NCBI GenBank assembly: GCA_037975125.1
Contig: CM075853.1
Span: 39,021,113-39,085,112, forward strand
DNA: 64,000 nt
Direction of reading: 5' to 3'
Origin: Latrodectus hesperus
Taxonomy: Eukaryota; Arthropoda; Arachnida; Araneae; Theridiidae
Below the pieces are notes generated by a model. It was not told the DNA's origin. It ran no database searches and saw only the letters and a program-made list of their open reading frames with translations. A program made the translations under genes and the position numbers. Below, in pieces: positions 1 through 17,725 of the stretch (its first letter is position 1; each line of letters starts with the position of its first letter).

Positions 1-188
1 GCTAAAATAAAATCAGTTAAATTGGAATACAGCTTTACAAGCTTCGGAATTTAAATGTTTTATAGAAAAAAAGTTTATTCAAAAATATGGCACTAATTAA
101 AAAAATATGACATATCTATCTGCATTATTTTTTTAAATTATATTATAGGATTTTTAAAATGTGTGTGTACATTAAAAAACACACAGAC

Positions 189-189
<1 letters not shown>

Positions 190-278
<89 letters not shown>
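190..278. repeat. Compound microsatellite (CATA)n-(TA)n-(CA)n
   Basis: About five CATA units followed by about 30 uninterrupted TA units and a short CA run. This gradient of CATA into TA into CA is typical of slippage plus point mutation. Confidence 0.95.
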
Positions 279-281
<3 letters not shown>

Positions 282-505
282 ATTCACATATATTCGACTA
301 ATTTGAAATAGAAATTAGCAGTTTCGATGTTCAGACACATATTTATTAAAGGAAATAAAATGAAAAAAATTTTAAAACATTCATTTATTTTAGTTTCATA
401 TTCTTGGAATTTTTATTTTAAGCAAATTGCTTCGATTTTCGATATTATAAATAAATAGTTTATTATATATAAAGAGAGAAAAAAATTCTGCATAACTATT
501 ATTAC

Positions 506-730
506 CAGTCACAGGAGTCACTCCATTACAAGTTTGCATGCATTCTTCAAAGGTTGCAAATCGGTTCTTGTTGCCCTGGCAGCCACCATAAATAAATTCT
601 TCACATGTACCTTTGTCAGCATTGTAGTAATAACTCAAGAAATATGCCAGGCACATGCCCTGTACTTTTGGCTGCAGACATTGCGGTATGTTGTCATAAT
701 TGGGTTGGTGTCCAAAGGAAGGGAATGTGT
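506..730 (-). CDS. Kunitz gene exon 2: complete Kunitz (BPTI) domain
   Basis: 225 bases bounded by TTTTCCTTTAG on the 5' side and GTAATAATAG on the 3' side (minus strand). All six Kunitz cysteines are present with exact family spacing. The conserved Gly two residues before the second Cys, the Phe-Ile-Tyr-Gly-Gly-Cys segment and the Asn-Arg-Phe core are visible. P1 is Leu and P1' is Ala. Reading on past 506 gives about 36 low-complexity residues to a stop at 396-398, with AATAAA-like sequence just beyond; this looks intronic but cannot be excluded as a C-terminal tail. Confidence 0.85.
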
Positions 731-3700
731 CTAAAGGAAAACAAAACAAAACCATGTGGTAATCACTTACATAAAAACAATAAATTTTTAAAATGACAGT
801 TTTAGCCAAGTAAATTTTGCTCTCGACTTAAGTTTGAAGCTCACGTTTCAATTTTTAGTATAACTTAAACAATAAATTTGGTAGAAATTAAGATCTTAAG
901 TTGGGTGCGATCTCAGTAACATCAAATTAGATATTTCACGATAAATTTCATTATGCATATTCCATTAAAAGACACTATTTCATCTATATTTTTTTAATTC
1001 TCGAATCAGAATTTGAACCAATTCTGAATATTAGAAGGACCGTGTGAAACATATTTTCACACGGGATAACTAAAATTTGATGCCGAGAAACACATATCTT
1101 CCTATTTTGTGGTACATTACTTTTAAATTTATAAAAAAAGTCAAAATTTTGCGATAGCAGGAAAGTTATTCCTTTCATTCTGATAAACGTTTTACATTCT
1201 TTAGTCTGATTCATTATCAACTAACATAGCCTATATTATTATGGTTTATATCTGTAATGAAATATTATCAATTATACATTTTATTAATTATAAAATAGGT
1301 ACACTCCATCTTAATTCAGCATATGCCAACAGTATAAATCTTCAGCATAATAAAAGTAACACATAATAACAAATATAAGTAAAACTAAATTATTAAATTA
1401 TATTTTACATCATAATATTATCCACGTTCACATTATTGGTACTTTACTATTGCTTTTTTCTTTTATAAACATTAAATATAGTAACCATGAATATATAATT
1501 CTTATAATAATTATCTTATAATGCAAAAAATCTGCTGATTTATTTTTCAGTTTTAGTTCATGAATAATGTTAGTTAAGAATTCTAATCGCATCTAATTGA
1601 AATTTCTAGCGTAAACACCAAGTTTACACAAAGAAATGTCCACCTTTGGGTATCACCTATCAAAAGTGGTATCGTTGTGGCATTCCTGTTTTAATAAATT
1701 TCTTTAGATTTGTCCCATAAGCCAGGTCTCATTTCTACAAGAGAAATTAACATGTCCTTGTCTATTTCTTCACTCATTATGCCCTTAAAATTACAACACT
1801 ATTGTTTTACTTTTTAAATGTTTTAATATTTTATCTATTTACTAAAAAAGAAAAAACACACATAAAACCTTTTGACCATCTAAGACACGATAGACCACTA
1901 AATATCGTTTAGTATGAAGACGTCCATTAGAACACCTGCATCATTGCAAGGTGCCAACAACACAATACTTTTATTTTACAGTGATTTGAACGACAGCTAC
2001 AAAGCCATTGTCCGATAGAAATCCGTTTCCCGTCCAGTGTAAAAGAGACCAGTCTATGATATGGTTTTTTTAATAACTTCTCGCGATAAAATATCGGATG
2101 ACTTTTTATCGTACGATGAAAGTCGTCTTGTGTGAAAGAGGACTAATAACTCCTTATGGAATATTTTCTCAGAAATTTGAAATTAAAAAAAAACTCATTA
2201 TATTTCTCAATCAAATAAAGATATGTCAAAATGAGTAGACAATCTTTAACCGCGAATCTAACACCCTTAAATTTTGAGTCAATAAGAGAATATCAATATT
2301 AAATATAACTTAGGACATAACACAAACTGGAAACTGATATAAGCGCGAGTGAGACATTCATATCAGACTGAATTTCAAATAATTTCAACGAACGAAATTG
2401 CTTTAAATATTTTTAATTATGAAAGTGGATTTTACTTTTTTAATTATCTCAACATCAAAATATGTTGCCACAGATAAAATACCATTGAAGCTAAGTTGAA
2501 AATTTGAAATAGAATTGAAATTCTTTCTTGACTAAAGGAATTTCATCACCATGTTTAAATCTCGCGATATTTGATTAACATAAAAAATCCCACTTTGCAA
2601 TCTGAAATTTATATAAAAGCAACGGAATAGAAATGCTACACTTAAACTCTGTTATTAACTCTGATCTATTAATTCTATCTTCTTGATCTATTATTTTTTA
2701 TATTTTTATTACATTTTCACTTATTGTATATAACTAAATAAAATGGTAAGAAATGCACCATGGAATTTCCTGAGATAACTGAGTTTTTTTACTTATTTTT
2801 TTACTGTTTATTGTTCCTGAATCGGAAAGAGGATGCTCTGTAGAAATTGTTATCTGCCAGCTGCCTTGAAATGGTTCTGTGTGTTATCTTTATCATCAAA
2901 ACAGGAACATAAATGTTTTCCAAAGTAACCAAGACTGATTTTATGTTGTTCAAAAGAGTGACAGAAAATTGCATTGTGGTTTTATGAATTCTGAGTAAAC
3001 TTTATATTTGAGCTAATCAAAAATTCATTACTTACTTACCAAACTTCTTTGTAATAAATAGTTAAAATAAAGTATAGTTGCAAAAATTTAACAATTTTAT
3101 TACTTAATAAATTTTAATTCCACATTATTCAGCACCTGAATTTTTATTCAAAATTTTTATAACTAATGAAAATGCAAAAACTACTTTTATTTGCAAATAT
3201 GCGAAGAAAAAGTACTTTAAAATGATAAAAATAAATAGAAAACGTGCAGCAAATGTCTATTAAATAGTAATTTTTATTAAATTACAATTAACATTTTTCA
3301 GCTATTTACATTAACAAAGTTTAATGAATTAAATTGCTAATTTTATTAAGAGATTCTTCTGAATATTTTAATAAAATTCAAAATGTATTTACGAAATGAT
3401 GAAACATCATGATTTCGCAAATTAATTTACAAAATTATTAATTGCAGAATGTCCTGGCAAATGACATGATAAGTCTTTTATCGTGTAATTTAAAGCCTTT
3501 AGAATTGTTAAAAATATTAACTTTAAACTCAAAATTTCATCAGCTTTTCATAGTCAAAAAATAAAAAATTTATTAGATTAAGTTCTGTTGGAACTTAAAG
3601 ACAAATACGTTTTATAATATAATAAAGGTTTCCGATAGAAAATAAGCGGAATAAGTAATTGAATTCCGATTAATATGAAATTGATACTAAAATGCTTAAA

Positions 3701-4159
3701 AATTCACTCATTATTTTCATAAATAAATAAAATATTTTGCATTAAAAATAATTCAAGCGCCATAAATACAATTCTGTGAATAAAGAAAAAAATATTAAAT
3801 ATTAAATTATGATTCAAAAGTATAAACTATAAAATTTTAAGTTATATGCTAAAATTTTTTGGGATTTATTTTTCGTGAGTTATTAATTATAACCAAATTT
3901 GTTTATTGTTATTAAATTGTACCAAATTTGTTTTGTATTTAAATTATTTGATTGGTATTTAATATATTATTTGATTTTATCCCGTAAAGATTAATTATTC
4001 TTTAATTTAATTGAAAAATATACTGTTAGTAAAATTTAATTTAGTTAAAGCAAATTGAGTGTTGTTATCACAATCAAAAACTATAAGCTTTATACACTTA
4101 CTTGCAAAGGCAACACTAATAGCACTTAAAACCACTACTGCAGCAATAGATGACTTCAT
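506..4159 (-). CDS. Secreted single-Kunitz-domain protein, gene span (3' end incomplete)
   Basis: Seen: two exons on the minus strand, 4102-4159 and 506-730, join in phase 1 across an intron of about 3.4 kb with a GTAAGTG donor and a CCTTTAG acceptor. Exon 1 encodes a 19-residue signal peptide; exon 2 encodes a short linker and one complete Kunitz domain with the six-cysteine spacing C-x8-C-x15-C-x7-C-x12-C-x3-C. Known of the family: such proteins are secreted and mostly inhibit serine proteases by inserting the P1 residue into the enzyme; some arachnid members are venom components acting on ion channels. The P1 residue (directly after the second cysteine) is Leu, which does not favour trypsin and points to chymotrypsin- or elastase-like targets, or to a non-inhibitory role. 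Inference: a haemolymph, gut or venom inhibitor; sequence alone cannot decide. Exon 2 ends in phase 1 at a GTAATAATAG donor, so a terminal exon should lie to the left, not identified here; alternatively the frame reads through to a stop at 396-398. Confidence 0.85.
731..4101 (-). other. Intron of the Kunitz gene
   Basis: AT-rich intron with no recognisable exon. Two stretches stand out by base composition: 1600-1760 and 1860-2160, the second with short palindromes. Nothing else supportable was seen. Confidence 0.6.
1860..2160. other. GC-richer island with short palindromes, possible MITE remnant
   Basis: Within the Kunitz intron the base composition changes. Imperfect internal repeats are seen: a gtgtaaaagagacc segment near 2036 and a gtgtgaaagaggac segment near 2131, with tatcg/cgata complements between them. 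This resembles a small non-autonomous DNA transposon, but no clean terminal inverted repeats or target duplication were found. Confidence 0.25.
4102..4159 (-). CDS. Kunitz gene exon 1: start codon and signal peptide
   Basis: ATG at 4157-4159 begins 19 codons with a basic residue early, then a run of Ala, Val, Leu, Ser and Ile ending in Ala-Phe-Ala, a typical signal peptidase site. The exon ends with one base of a split codon followed by the strong donor GTAAGTG. It is too short to appear as a stand-alone open frame and was found by reading for an in-phase start upstream of the Kunitz exon. The split codon completed by exon 2 gives Asn, directly after the predicted cleavage site. Confidence 0.8.
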
Positions 4160-4593
4160 ATTTTAGAAACCAAAAATTTCTATGAAAGAAAGGATTTTCA
4201 AATTTTATTACAAAGTTATTCATCATTTGAATCATTTTGCCCATACAGTTTTGATAATATATACATTTAAATATAATTATAATTCTTTAATTAATAAAGA
4301 AAATGTTAATAATTGGGAAATTTCTTCATAATCTAGTAATATTAGCGTATGTTTCGACTTGCAAAATGTAACATATAACTTTTATAAATGAAAAATTAAA
4401 ATAGTAAAGATTAAAATTCAAAGCTACTTTAAAATTAAATGAAGGTATGTTAAAATTATGATAATGTAATTTTATATGCATATTAAAGTTTGACATTTTA
4501 TTTTTGATGTAAATGAAATAGAAACAAATGTGATCTAAGAGCTTTATTTTTATAAAAATAATTTTGGTGCTTTTGGATATATTTTTTGAAATA

Positions 4594-4902
4594 TGTTGTT
4601 GTTGTTTACTAATGACACTTGGACAAGCCAAGCTCGCTATGCCTTGGCTATGCGAATTAAGTCAATTGGGAGCGTCTTTCGTTTTAATCAGAGCACCATG
4701 AAGGTGAAAGTACGACTTTGCTCTACACACATGCCATAGGTACCCGTTTATAGGGTAGGCAACCATTCACACCTCATTCATACAAGGAAAGGACAAAGAC
4801 AGGATAGATAGAGAAAGTACATCCATGCCCGTACCGGGATTCGAACCCAGGACCTCCTCATCCGCAGTCAGGCACGCTGACCACTAGACACGTTGGTCAG
4901 CC
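4594..4902 (-). mobile_element. tRNA-derived SINE, (CAA)n tail, minus strand
   Basis: Read on the minus strand, the 5' end carries a Pol III box A (TCTAGTGGTCAGCG, 4875-4888) and a near-perfect box B (GGGTTCGAATCCC, 4836-4848), as in a tRNA. A middle body follows with a stretch near ATGGATG, a CTTTGTCCTTTCC segment and a GGTACCTATGGCATG segment, then a 3' cassette containing AAAGTCGTACTTTCACCTTC and CTTGTCCAAGTGTCA, ending in CAACAACAACA. Its head and middle match the copy at 50840-51112, and its 3' cassette matches the element at 23313-23670. A target duplication is not clear. Confidence 0.85.
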
Positions 4903-7900
4903 AAAATATAAAAATGTCGACATTTTTTTAAGAATTTTGTACAACTTCCTATTTATAAAAATAATTTAATTGGGTCAAACAGTTTCGTACAAAAACATTT
5001 GAATTCTATATACACTTGCTAAAGTTTCCCATTAAAAGGAATATTGTTTTTTGGTTTGAATGATAAACCAAAACATATAAGTATATAAAACATATAAGCC
5101 AAAACATAAATATGTAATAAAAGTTAAACACAAATAAGAACTAGTGATACGTACAGAATAAAAAATATAGTTAGATAAAAGAATACAGTAAGAAAAGTAC
5201 ATAAAATCAAACGATTTTGGAAAACAAACAAACAAAAACAGAAAAAGTCTCATGATAAACTAATTTGTCAAAACATTATTATATTTAAAAATCAACATGC
5301 TCGTTTTATTCAATTCAAATTATTCAAATTTAAAACAATAGCCTTGTTTTACTCAATTCCTTATTTATTCTTATTATTCGTCAGAGGATTTCTCTATTAT
5401 TCTCTCATCTTTTCAGGTGCAGAAAAAAAAGAATTCAACTTTACTGTTGGGAAATGTGAGTAATTGTTAAAAAAATAATTTTAAAGTAAATAGCTGTAAT
5501 AGAAATTTTGTATCTGATTTCTTTGAATGGTGTACACTAAAATGTTATTCTGGTACAAATTTCAGAAGCATTAAATTAGTTTAAAAATGTGTTAAAATAT
5601 TAGGTCAGATTCAAATAATGAATTATTAGATTTCAATAATAAGTTACAATGTATTATCAACGACAAATTTTATCCTTATCAATCTAATAAATATATTTTA
5701 GAACTCATCCTCTTTCTTTTCTCATCATGATATTAGAGTTATGGGTAGTAATAACACAGCTAAATTATTATATAGTAAGCAGACATAACTTTTTTTTCTT
5801 AACACTAATTCAGTATATTGCATTTTATATGTAAGCATAAATGCATTCTACATATTATTTTAATTTCAAATATTTAAATATTCATTTATCTCTGTAGTAT
5901 ATATATTTACATAATTGTTAAATAAAATTCAGAAATATATATAATAACTATGCAATTTCTATTGAAAATTCTGTATTCAATTTACATTTTTATTGTTGCA
6001 AGACTAAGTTATTGGCGGAACTAAATTTTTAAAATTAATTAAGTGAATAATAACTGTAAGAACGAAATGTCATTTTTCATGCGGAGATAAGATAATTCCG
6101 ATGATTCAACAGATAAAGCAAATGATTACCTTAGTTTTATCACTTTTTGTTTTGTTGAAATCTAAAACTATACACGTGGAAATGTTATTTTAGAAATAAA
6201 TTGTTTGCATTTAATTTCATTCATTTTAAATATTAATATTAAAAGAAACAGAGATCTAAAATCCCGAGAAACTCAGCACATCATGAAACATCTATCATGA
6301 TGTCCTCAATAGAAGAAACAAGACAATTATCCCATTAGACAAGTTCGTTTTTTTTCTTCAGAACAATTTAAACTATTTTCGATAGTAGTTATTCGCTTAT
6401 AGTTATTATTTTCATTTTTATTCTTAAAATTAAATGCTGTTAAAATTTTAGTTTGCATATTTATATTCTTTTCATTAAAGTGATATTTTTTAATTTTCTA
6501 TTTACTTATTAATTATTATTTTTATTTAGTTATATTTTACAGGCAAGAAAATTTACAAATATTCATTATACATATTCTAATTTATAATGGAAATTTGAAA
6601 ATGTTTATTTATTTTTTATACGATGTGAAATTTTCGTAAAGTAAGAAAATAAAACAGCTCATACTTTTTAGACAAATTTTTGTCGTCAAAGTGTGTAATA
6701 AAAGAAAAGTGGAATGCCTAGATTTTCTTTCAAATAACTGTTTAAAACTTAAAATAGAATCTTAAAAAGTTAAAAAGATATCAGCAATGGTAGAATAATT
6801 ATAACTATTAAGCTATTTTAAGAAAAATTACCTATATTTTCATTTTCTGCTTTTGTATTTTTTTTTAACAGATTTTAATATTTTCCGACTTATTGAAGTA
6901 AAAAGCCTAGTTTATGGAAATTTAAGATAAATTATGCATTAGTAGAGAAATATTTGTTTTTGAACAAAGCAAAAATACTGTTTCTAAAATATAAATAAAT
7001 TCAAACAATAATATTTTTATTATTGTAAAATACACAAAAAGTATTATTTAATTATTAAAAAATAAGAATTTGTTCTGAAGGCTAACTTTCTCACCTATTA
7101 GAAACTTATTTCATTAAAGCGTTTTTGTTTGAAAAAAATTAGTATAATATTCATAGCAGTGAAAACAATTTAATTATATATGAAATAGTGTGTTACACTT
7201 TATATACATATAATTTTTATAGGTAAAATAAAGTATAAATATCACATTTCCTAAATTCTCATCAAATGCAATAAAAACGCTTATAATACTAAATTCAGCA
7301 TCTTACCAACTTCGAATGAATCAAATAGGGGTACCAGGTTAACAAGTGAAATCAACTTAGCTGAAACTGGATAGATGTGTCGGGTGAAAGTAGACAGTTA
7401 TATATACTATTTCCCTTAATTTCCCAAAACAAGGGTTGCCGTAAGAACCAAGGTCAGAATGTTATCGCTTTATTGGCAAGGTTTTCCGTGTACGTAAATG
7501 AAAAGTTTTATGACAGAAAATTAGAAAAAAACGAATCTCAGAGGCAGTTTTATGGTTTTAAGTGATAAAAGGTATATTCTCATGCTTTACTGAATAATTT
7601 AAATACCCCACACAAAGGAACCTTGAAAACATTTCATGATGAATTGAAATTATTTTTAAAGCAAAAAGTTATTCATTTTGCAGAACAATGCCTCTTAAAT
7701 AAGATGCAATGATTATATGAAAATTTTTTTCACATTTTATAAAAATATATTTTTATGCATCACAATTTTATAAATTTATAAAATATATATTTATACACAA
7801 TTATTTGAATGAAGTGGCGTAATGTAATTAATTGTGATATTTCTCATTTTAACATAAATGTAAGTAGACAAAAAGTAGCTTTAAAACGTTTAATTTATTT

Positions 7901-9757
7901 AAAATTGTAACATAATGCAACAAATGAATCAACTTCAATTTATTTTGTAAAATTTGTAAAATTTAAAAAAATGTGAATTTTTAATTTCATAAATTTTAGA
8001 TAATTAAATAATACAAAAATGTGTAAAATTTATGAAATTTTTTAAAATTAGTGAAATGTTAAGTTCTTATTTTAAATATGCAAACTAAATTTTTCTCTGA
8101 AAAGTGTTAAAGTATGAAAACAAAACCAAAAATATAATTTTTATAAAATCAATAAATTAATTTGTAATAGATTAAAACTATATAAACGTATATTCTGATA
8201 TGATGGTCCTATAGAAGAATATTTTGGTGTTATGATAAAATATATAAAATAAACGATTCGTTTATTAAATTGTTGCATGTTTTATGAAATATGTATTTGC
8301 TAGCGAATGAATTACAGATCAGCATTTCATAAAAATCAAATGTATCATAATATTCATTGAAACATATAAAGTCATTAAACATTAACCTTTCAGAAGAAAG
8401 AGAAAATAATCCTTCAAAACGGATAACATGTATACAAAAATGTGCAATGATATTTAATGGAAAATTAATTTCTAGAGTTTAAATATTCATTGTATATAAA
8501 TATATTTTTCCATATCATTTTGTAATTGGATGAGTTAAAGTTCTTAGTGATGGAATATTTATATTATTAAAATAAATTCAAATTACAGTTTTTATTGTAC
8601 TGCAGTACATACTGGCATGTAATAATGTATGCTATTAAGTTATTTTAAAGTTTTGTTTGGTATACAATTGATTCGAACATCTATTTTCATTACGCAAATA
8701 CAATGCATTAATATTTTATATTCTCAAATTGCTAAGTATTTCTACCTACATAATGATAAAAACCTTCAGCAAAAATAAACACAATCACAAATAAGTAACG
8801 GAACAACTTATGATTTTTTTGTACTCAATAATCAGAAAAGCAGAAACCATAAATTAAAATATACGAAACATACATATTCTTTAGGGACATTCTTTTCACT
8901 AATCAACATCCGATTCCAGATTTCAAGTAATTCTGATGAGTTATTTCCTCCAGCTGAGTTCATTTCCATTTCCTGTAGTTTAATGCCGTCTCTGAACTAT
9001 TTGGAACATTTGAAAGACATGTATTCAAGGAAATTTAACGATAAAAATTAAATAATTTAGAGACAACGCTGCTTATGAATCTTCTGTGACAGAACATAAG
9101 TGTTGGGGAAGGTAATGATGCCACAGAACTTATAATGAATTAGTCTTTTTTATTCTAAATTTATTTATTTTTGTGGAGTATTCTATTATTGTGAATCATA
9201 CTTTCCTCTTTCAATAATAATTGAACAGCTGTGATACTTCACCATTTGTTGTAGTTTAGTAACAGCCAATTAATGATAAAAGACAACTTAAAATACACAG
9301 TATTTCATGTAAAGTTTAAGTAATATTTACTATACAATTTTAGTTAAAAAAAAAGTAAGGAATTCTGTTGAACTTCTCATAGTTAACGTGGGATGTCGCC
9401 ATTGTGTGAGTGTAAAAGCATATCTCAACTCAAGATAAAGCTAATTACTTGACTAATTATTTTTTAAAAAAAATATTTAAATTTTTAACCTTTGTAATCC
9501 AATTAATCGGTCAAAGTGGATTATTTCTTAGCTCTGATGATTTGTGATTTTTAAGGTTATTTTATGGTTCATTTAACCTATACCAATAAATCTAATAGCA
9601 AATTACATATAATAACGATTGTCAGACGGGAAAAAATCGAACAATATTTAATTGAGTCAAAACTAAAAATTTTTGAGATAAGTGTAAAGAACGCAGAAAA
9701 CTGGGAAAAGGAGTTATACATCTGTAGTAAAAAAAAAAATCTTATTTTTCAAATATA
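4903..9757. other. AT-rich intergenic DNA, one possible exon only
   Basis: Long AT-rich stretch with no convincing gene, RNA or transposon apart from the candidate exon at 8874-8972. Short open frames here have AT-driven amino acid composition. Confidence 0.5.
8874..8972 (-). CDS. Candidate orphan exon, 33 codons, phase 0
   Basis: A 99-base open stretch on the minus strand starts right after a CTACAG acceptor and ends exactly at a GTATGT donor, giving 33 whole codons in phase 0. The composition (Glu, Asn, Ser, Leu, with a Trp) and the local rise in GC content differ from the neighbourhood. I do not recognise the peptide. It could be an exon of a gene whose other exons I cannot find, a decoy, or a decayed copy. 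Confidence 0.25.
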
Positions 9758-10324
9758 CAGGGTGACAACTTTATCTTGTTGACAAAAAATATTGTATTAA
9801 GCTAAAAATATGGAATTTATTTTCAAAAAACTAACTTTACTTAAGTCATTTGTTACTTAGATACAACATATTTAAGATTTTCAAAATGGCTCCATTGGGG
9901 ATCGATATAGAGCCTTAAACGTCGCGTAAATTTTTCTGCAATGGGCCGCAGTTTATCAGGTGTTAATTTAGGCCATTCCTTCTTAAGAATAGCCTTTAGG
10001 CATTCCAAACTTCAATGTGGCTTAGAGCATACTCTTGATTGCAGAAGAGACCAAACACTATAGTCCAATGGGGACTTAAGTCAGGTGAATAGGGGGGCCA
10101 CATTCCCACAATCTGAATTTGCTTTAATCCAGCCTCAAATAAAGCAATTATTTGCCGTCGTTGGTTTGGCATATTATTTCAAACAAGGAAATAAAAACTA
10201 CCTATTTGTTTTACTAACATTAAGATCTCTTAAGCAAAGGAAATTTTGTATAAAAAGTGGTGGACATGAATTAAATCAATCAAAAGCAATACAATTTTGT
10301 CAACAGTATAAAGTTGTCACCCTG
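9758..10324 (-). mobile_element. Tc1/mariner-type deletion derivative with terminal inverted repeats
   Basis: The ends are inverted repeats of about 19 identical bases: both start CAGGGTGACAACTTTAT inward from a TA on each side (9756-9757 and 10325-10326), the TA target duplication of the superfamily. Between them the minus strand, about 10080 down to 9860, still encodes the C-terminal end of an IS630/Tc1/mariner transposase: LDYSVWSLLQSRVCSKPHWS followed by a Leu-Lys-Glu-Trp-rich helix and an SHFENLKY tail, with a frame change. The catalytic centre and DNA-binding domain are gone, so it cannot move on its own. Confidence 0.85.
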
Positions 10325-16190
<5,866 letters not shown>

Positions 16191-17723
16191 CACTGGCCTC
16201 AAAAAGTTAAGGAACAACATGTTTTTCGAAGTTCACCATAAAATAAATGACACTAACAAAACAATTTATAGTTTATATAAATTATAAAAACGAACTTTAT
16301 GCATATTTATCCAAAAACGGTTGCTATCACTTTTTTTATAGTTAAGAATAGCTACATATAAGTGAGAGAAAAATATGCAAATATAAGCCTTTCGTAATTA
16401 CGCGTGTAACTTTTGTTGATTTACAACTTTTGTTAGCAGTTTCCTTGACAAAAGGCAGTGGGGTCCCACAATGTCTGAGAGTAGCCGTTTGCCCGATTCG
16501 TTAAGGTGGTGGGCGGTCGGATGGATAGAAATGGGTTTATCACAGGCTAATGCTGCTAGACGCCTTAATGTGTCTCGCAGTGTGGTCCACCATCTCTGGA
16601 TTCAATATCAAACTGCAGCTTCTGTATCCAGAAGACATGATCCAAGCCTCTCTTGAGGACCGAAAGATTCTTCTTCGGTTCGGAGAAGAAGAATTTCTGT
16701 TCCACAACTTGTTGCAGACCTCTCTGTAGCATCGGGGAGAAGAATATCCGCTAGTACAGTAAGAAGGCGTCTTCACAATGCAGGTCTCTATACAAGGCGA
16801 CCAGTTGTGTGTGTACCGATCAACGGACGACAAAGAAGGGCCCGCATCTTGGGTAAGAGAACACGTTTCCTGGACCAGACAGCAATGGGCTTCTGTACTC
16901 TTCACAGACGAGTCCAGATTCCCATTGGAGAGCGATTCAGGACGTCTTCTGATCTGGAGGGAACAAAACACCAGATACCACCAGCGGTGGAATGATGGTT
17001 TGGGCTGGGATCTCAGTCGGTGGTCACACTGACCTGCATGTGTCCCAGGGAGGAACTGTGACTGGCGTGAGAAATACGGATGATATCCTTGATCCATATT
17101 TCCGCCCATATGGCGGTGGAATTGGCAATGATTTCATTCTGATGGATGATAACGCAGGAGTTCACCGAGCTGTAGTTGTTGAGGAATATCTTGAGAATCT
17201 TGGTTTGGAGCGAATGTAATGGCCAAATCGATCTCCATACTTGAATCCAATAGAACATGTGTGGGATTATCTTGGTAGACAGGTTGCTGCTTTAAATCCT
17301 CCTCCAAGGTTTTTAGGAGAGCTGGAACAAAGCTTACTCCGTGTCTGGTCTTCGCATCCCATTTTGGGGTTATTGACAACATGGATTATCCATTAATTGA
17401 CAACATGAAAAGTCGATGCCGCCAATGCATGCAAGCTAGGGGTGGGCATATCCCTTATTAAAACTCATTTTTGTTATGCTTCTATTACTTTTTACCACAT
17501 AAAACTGTGATTATTCTTTTTTCCAAAAATGGACTTGTCCAGCGAGATTGCATTTTTTTGTTGTAAATCCTTTTTGCTTTTTTCTTATGTAAACTTCTAT
17601 GTTGCAGTCAATAAATACCTGTTTTGTGCACATGTCACCCAAATTTGGTGTTTCTACATTCATTCATTTATTTGCAAATTAGGCACAAAAAACCGGTTGT
17701 TCCTTAACTTTTGGAGGCCAGTG
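16191..17723 (+). mobile_element. Tc1-like DNA transposon, 1.53 kb, full length but inactive
   Basis: Both ends carry inverted repeats reading CACTGGCCTC(C)AAAAGTTAAGGAACAAC inward and are flanked by TA (16189-16190 and 17724-17725). The length of 1.53 kb is normal for Tc1-like elements. Inside is a plus-strand transposase in pieces (16471 to about 17395). Element and ends look complete, but the coding region has stops and frameshifts, so any mobility would need a transposase from elsewhere. Confidence 0.95.
16471..17395 (+). pseudogene. Tc1-like DD34E transposase, broken by stops and frameshifts
   Basis: The start at 16471 opens with a helix-turn-helix region (about residues 5-45; LSQANAARRLNVSRSVVHHLW), normally binding the terminal repeats. 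A TGA at 16654-16656 interrupts it; the frame resumes with a RRISVPQL segment and an RRRLHNAGL segment. Near 16850 the frame shifts to give FTDESRFPLESDSG with the first catalytic Asp; near 16985 it shifts again to MVWAGISVGG and LMDDNAGVHRA with the second Asp. A TAA at 17217-17219 lies just before WPNRSPYLNPIEHVWDYL, which carries the final Glu. The last two catalytic residues are separated by 34 positions, the DD34E signature. The family cuts and pastes at TA dinucleotides. Two stops and two frame changes make this copy non-functional. Confidence 0.9.
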
Positions 17724-17725
17724 TA

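Noticed and set aside
181..280. CRISPR-like or tandem array
   Set aside because: Simple dinucleotide and tetranucleotide repeats without spacers; the DNA is eukaryotic.
534..796. Two plus-strand ORFs overlapping the Kunitz exon
   Set aside because: Shadows of the minus-strand Kunitz exon, which has all six cysteines and splice sites.
4836..4902. True tRNA gene from box A and box B (also at 23325 and 50854)
   Set aside because: No acceptor-stem pairing was evident, and each head continues into a SINE body with shared downstream sequence.
16540..17109. 189-codon minus-strand ORF
   Set aside because: It is the antisense shadow of the Tc1-like transposase, whose plus-strand frames carry the DD34E motifs.
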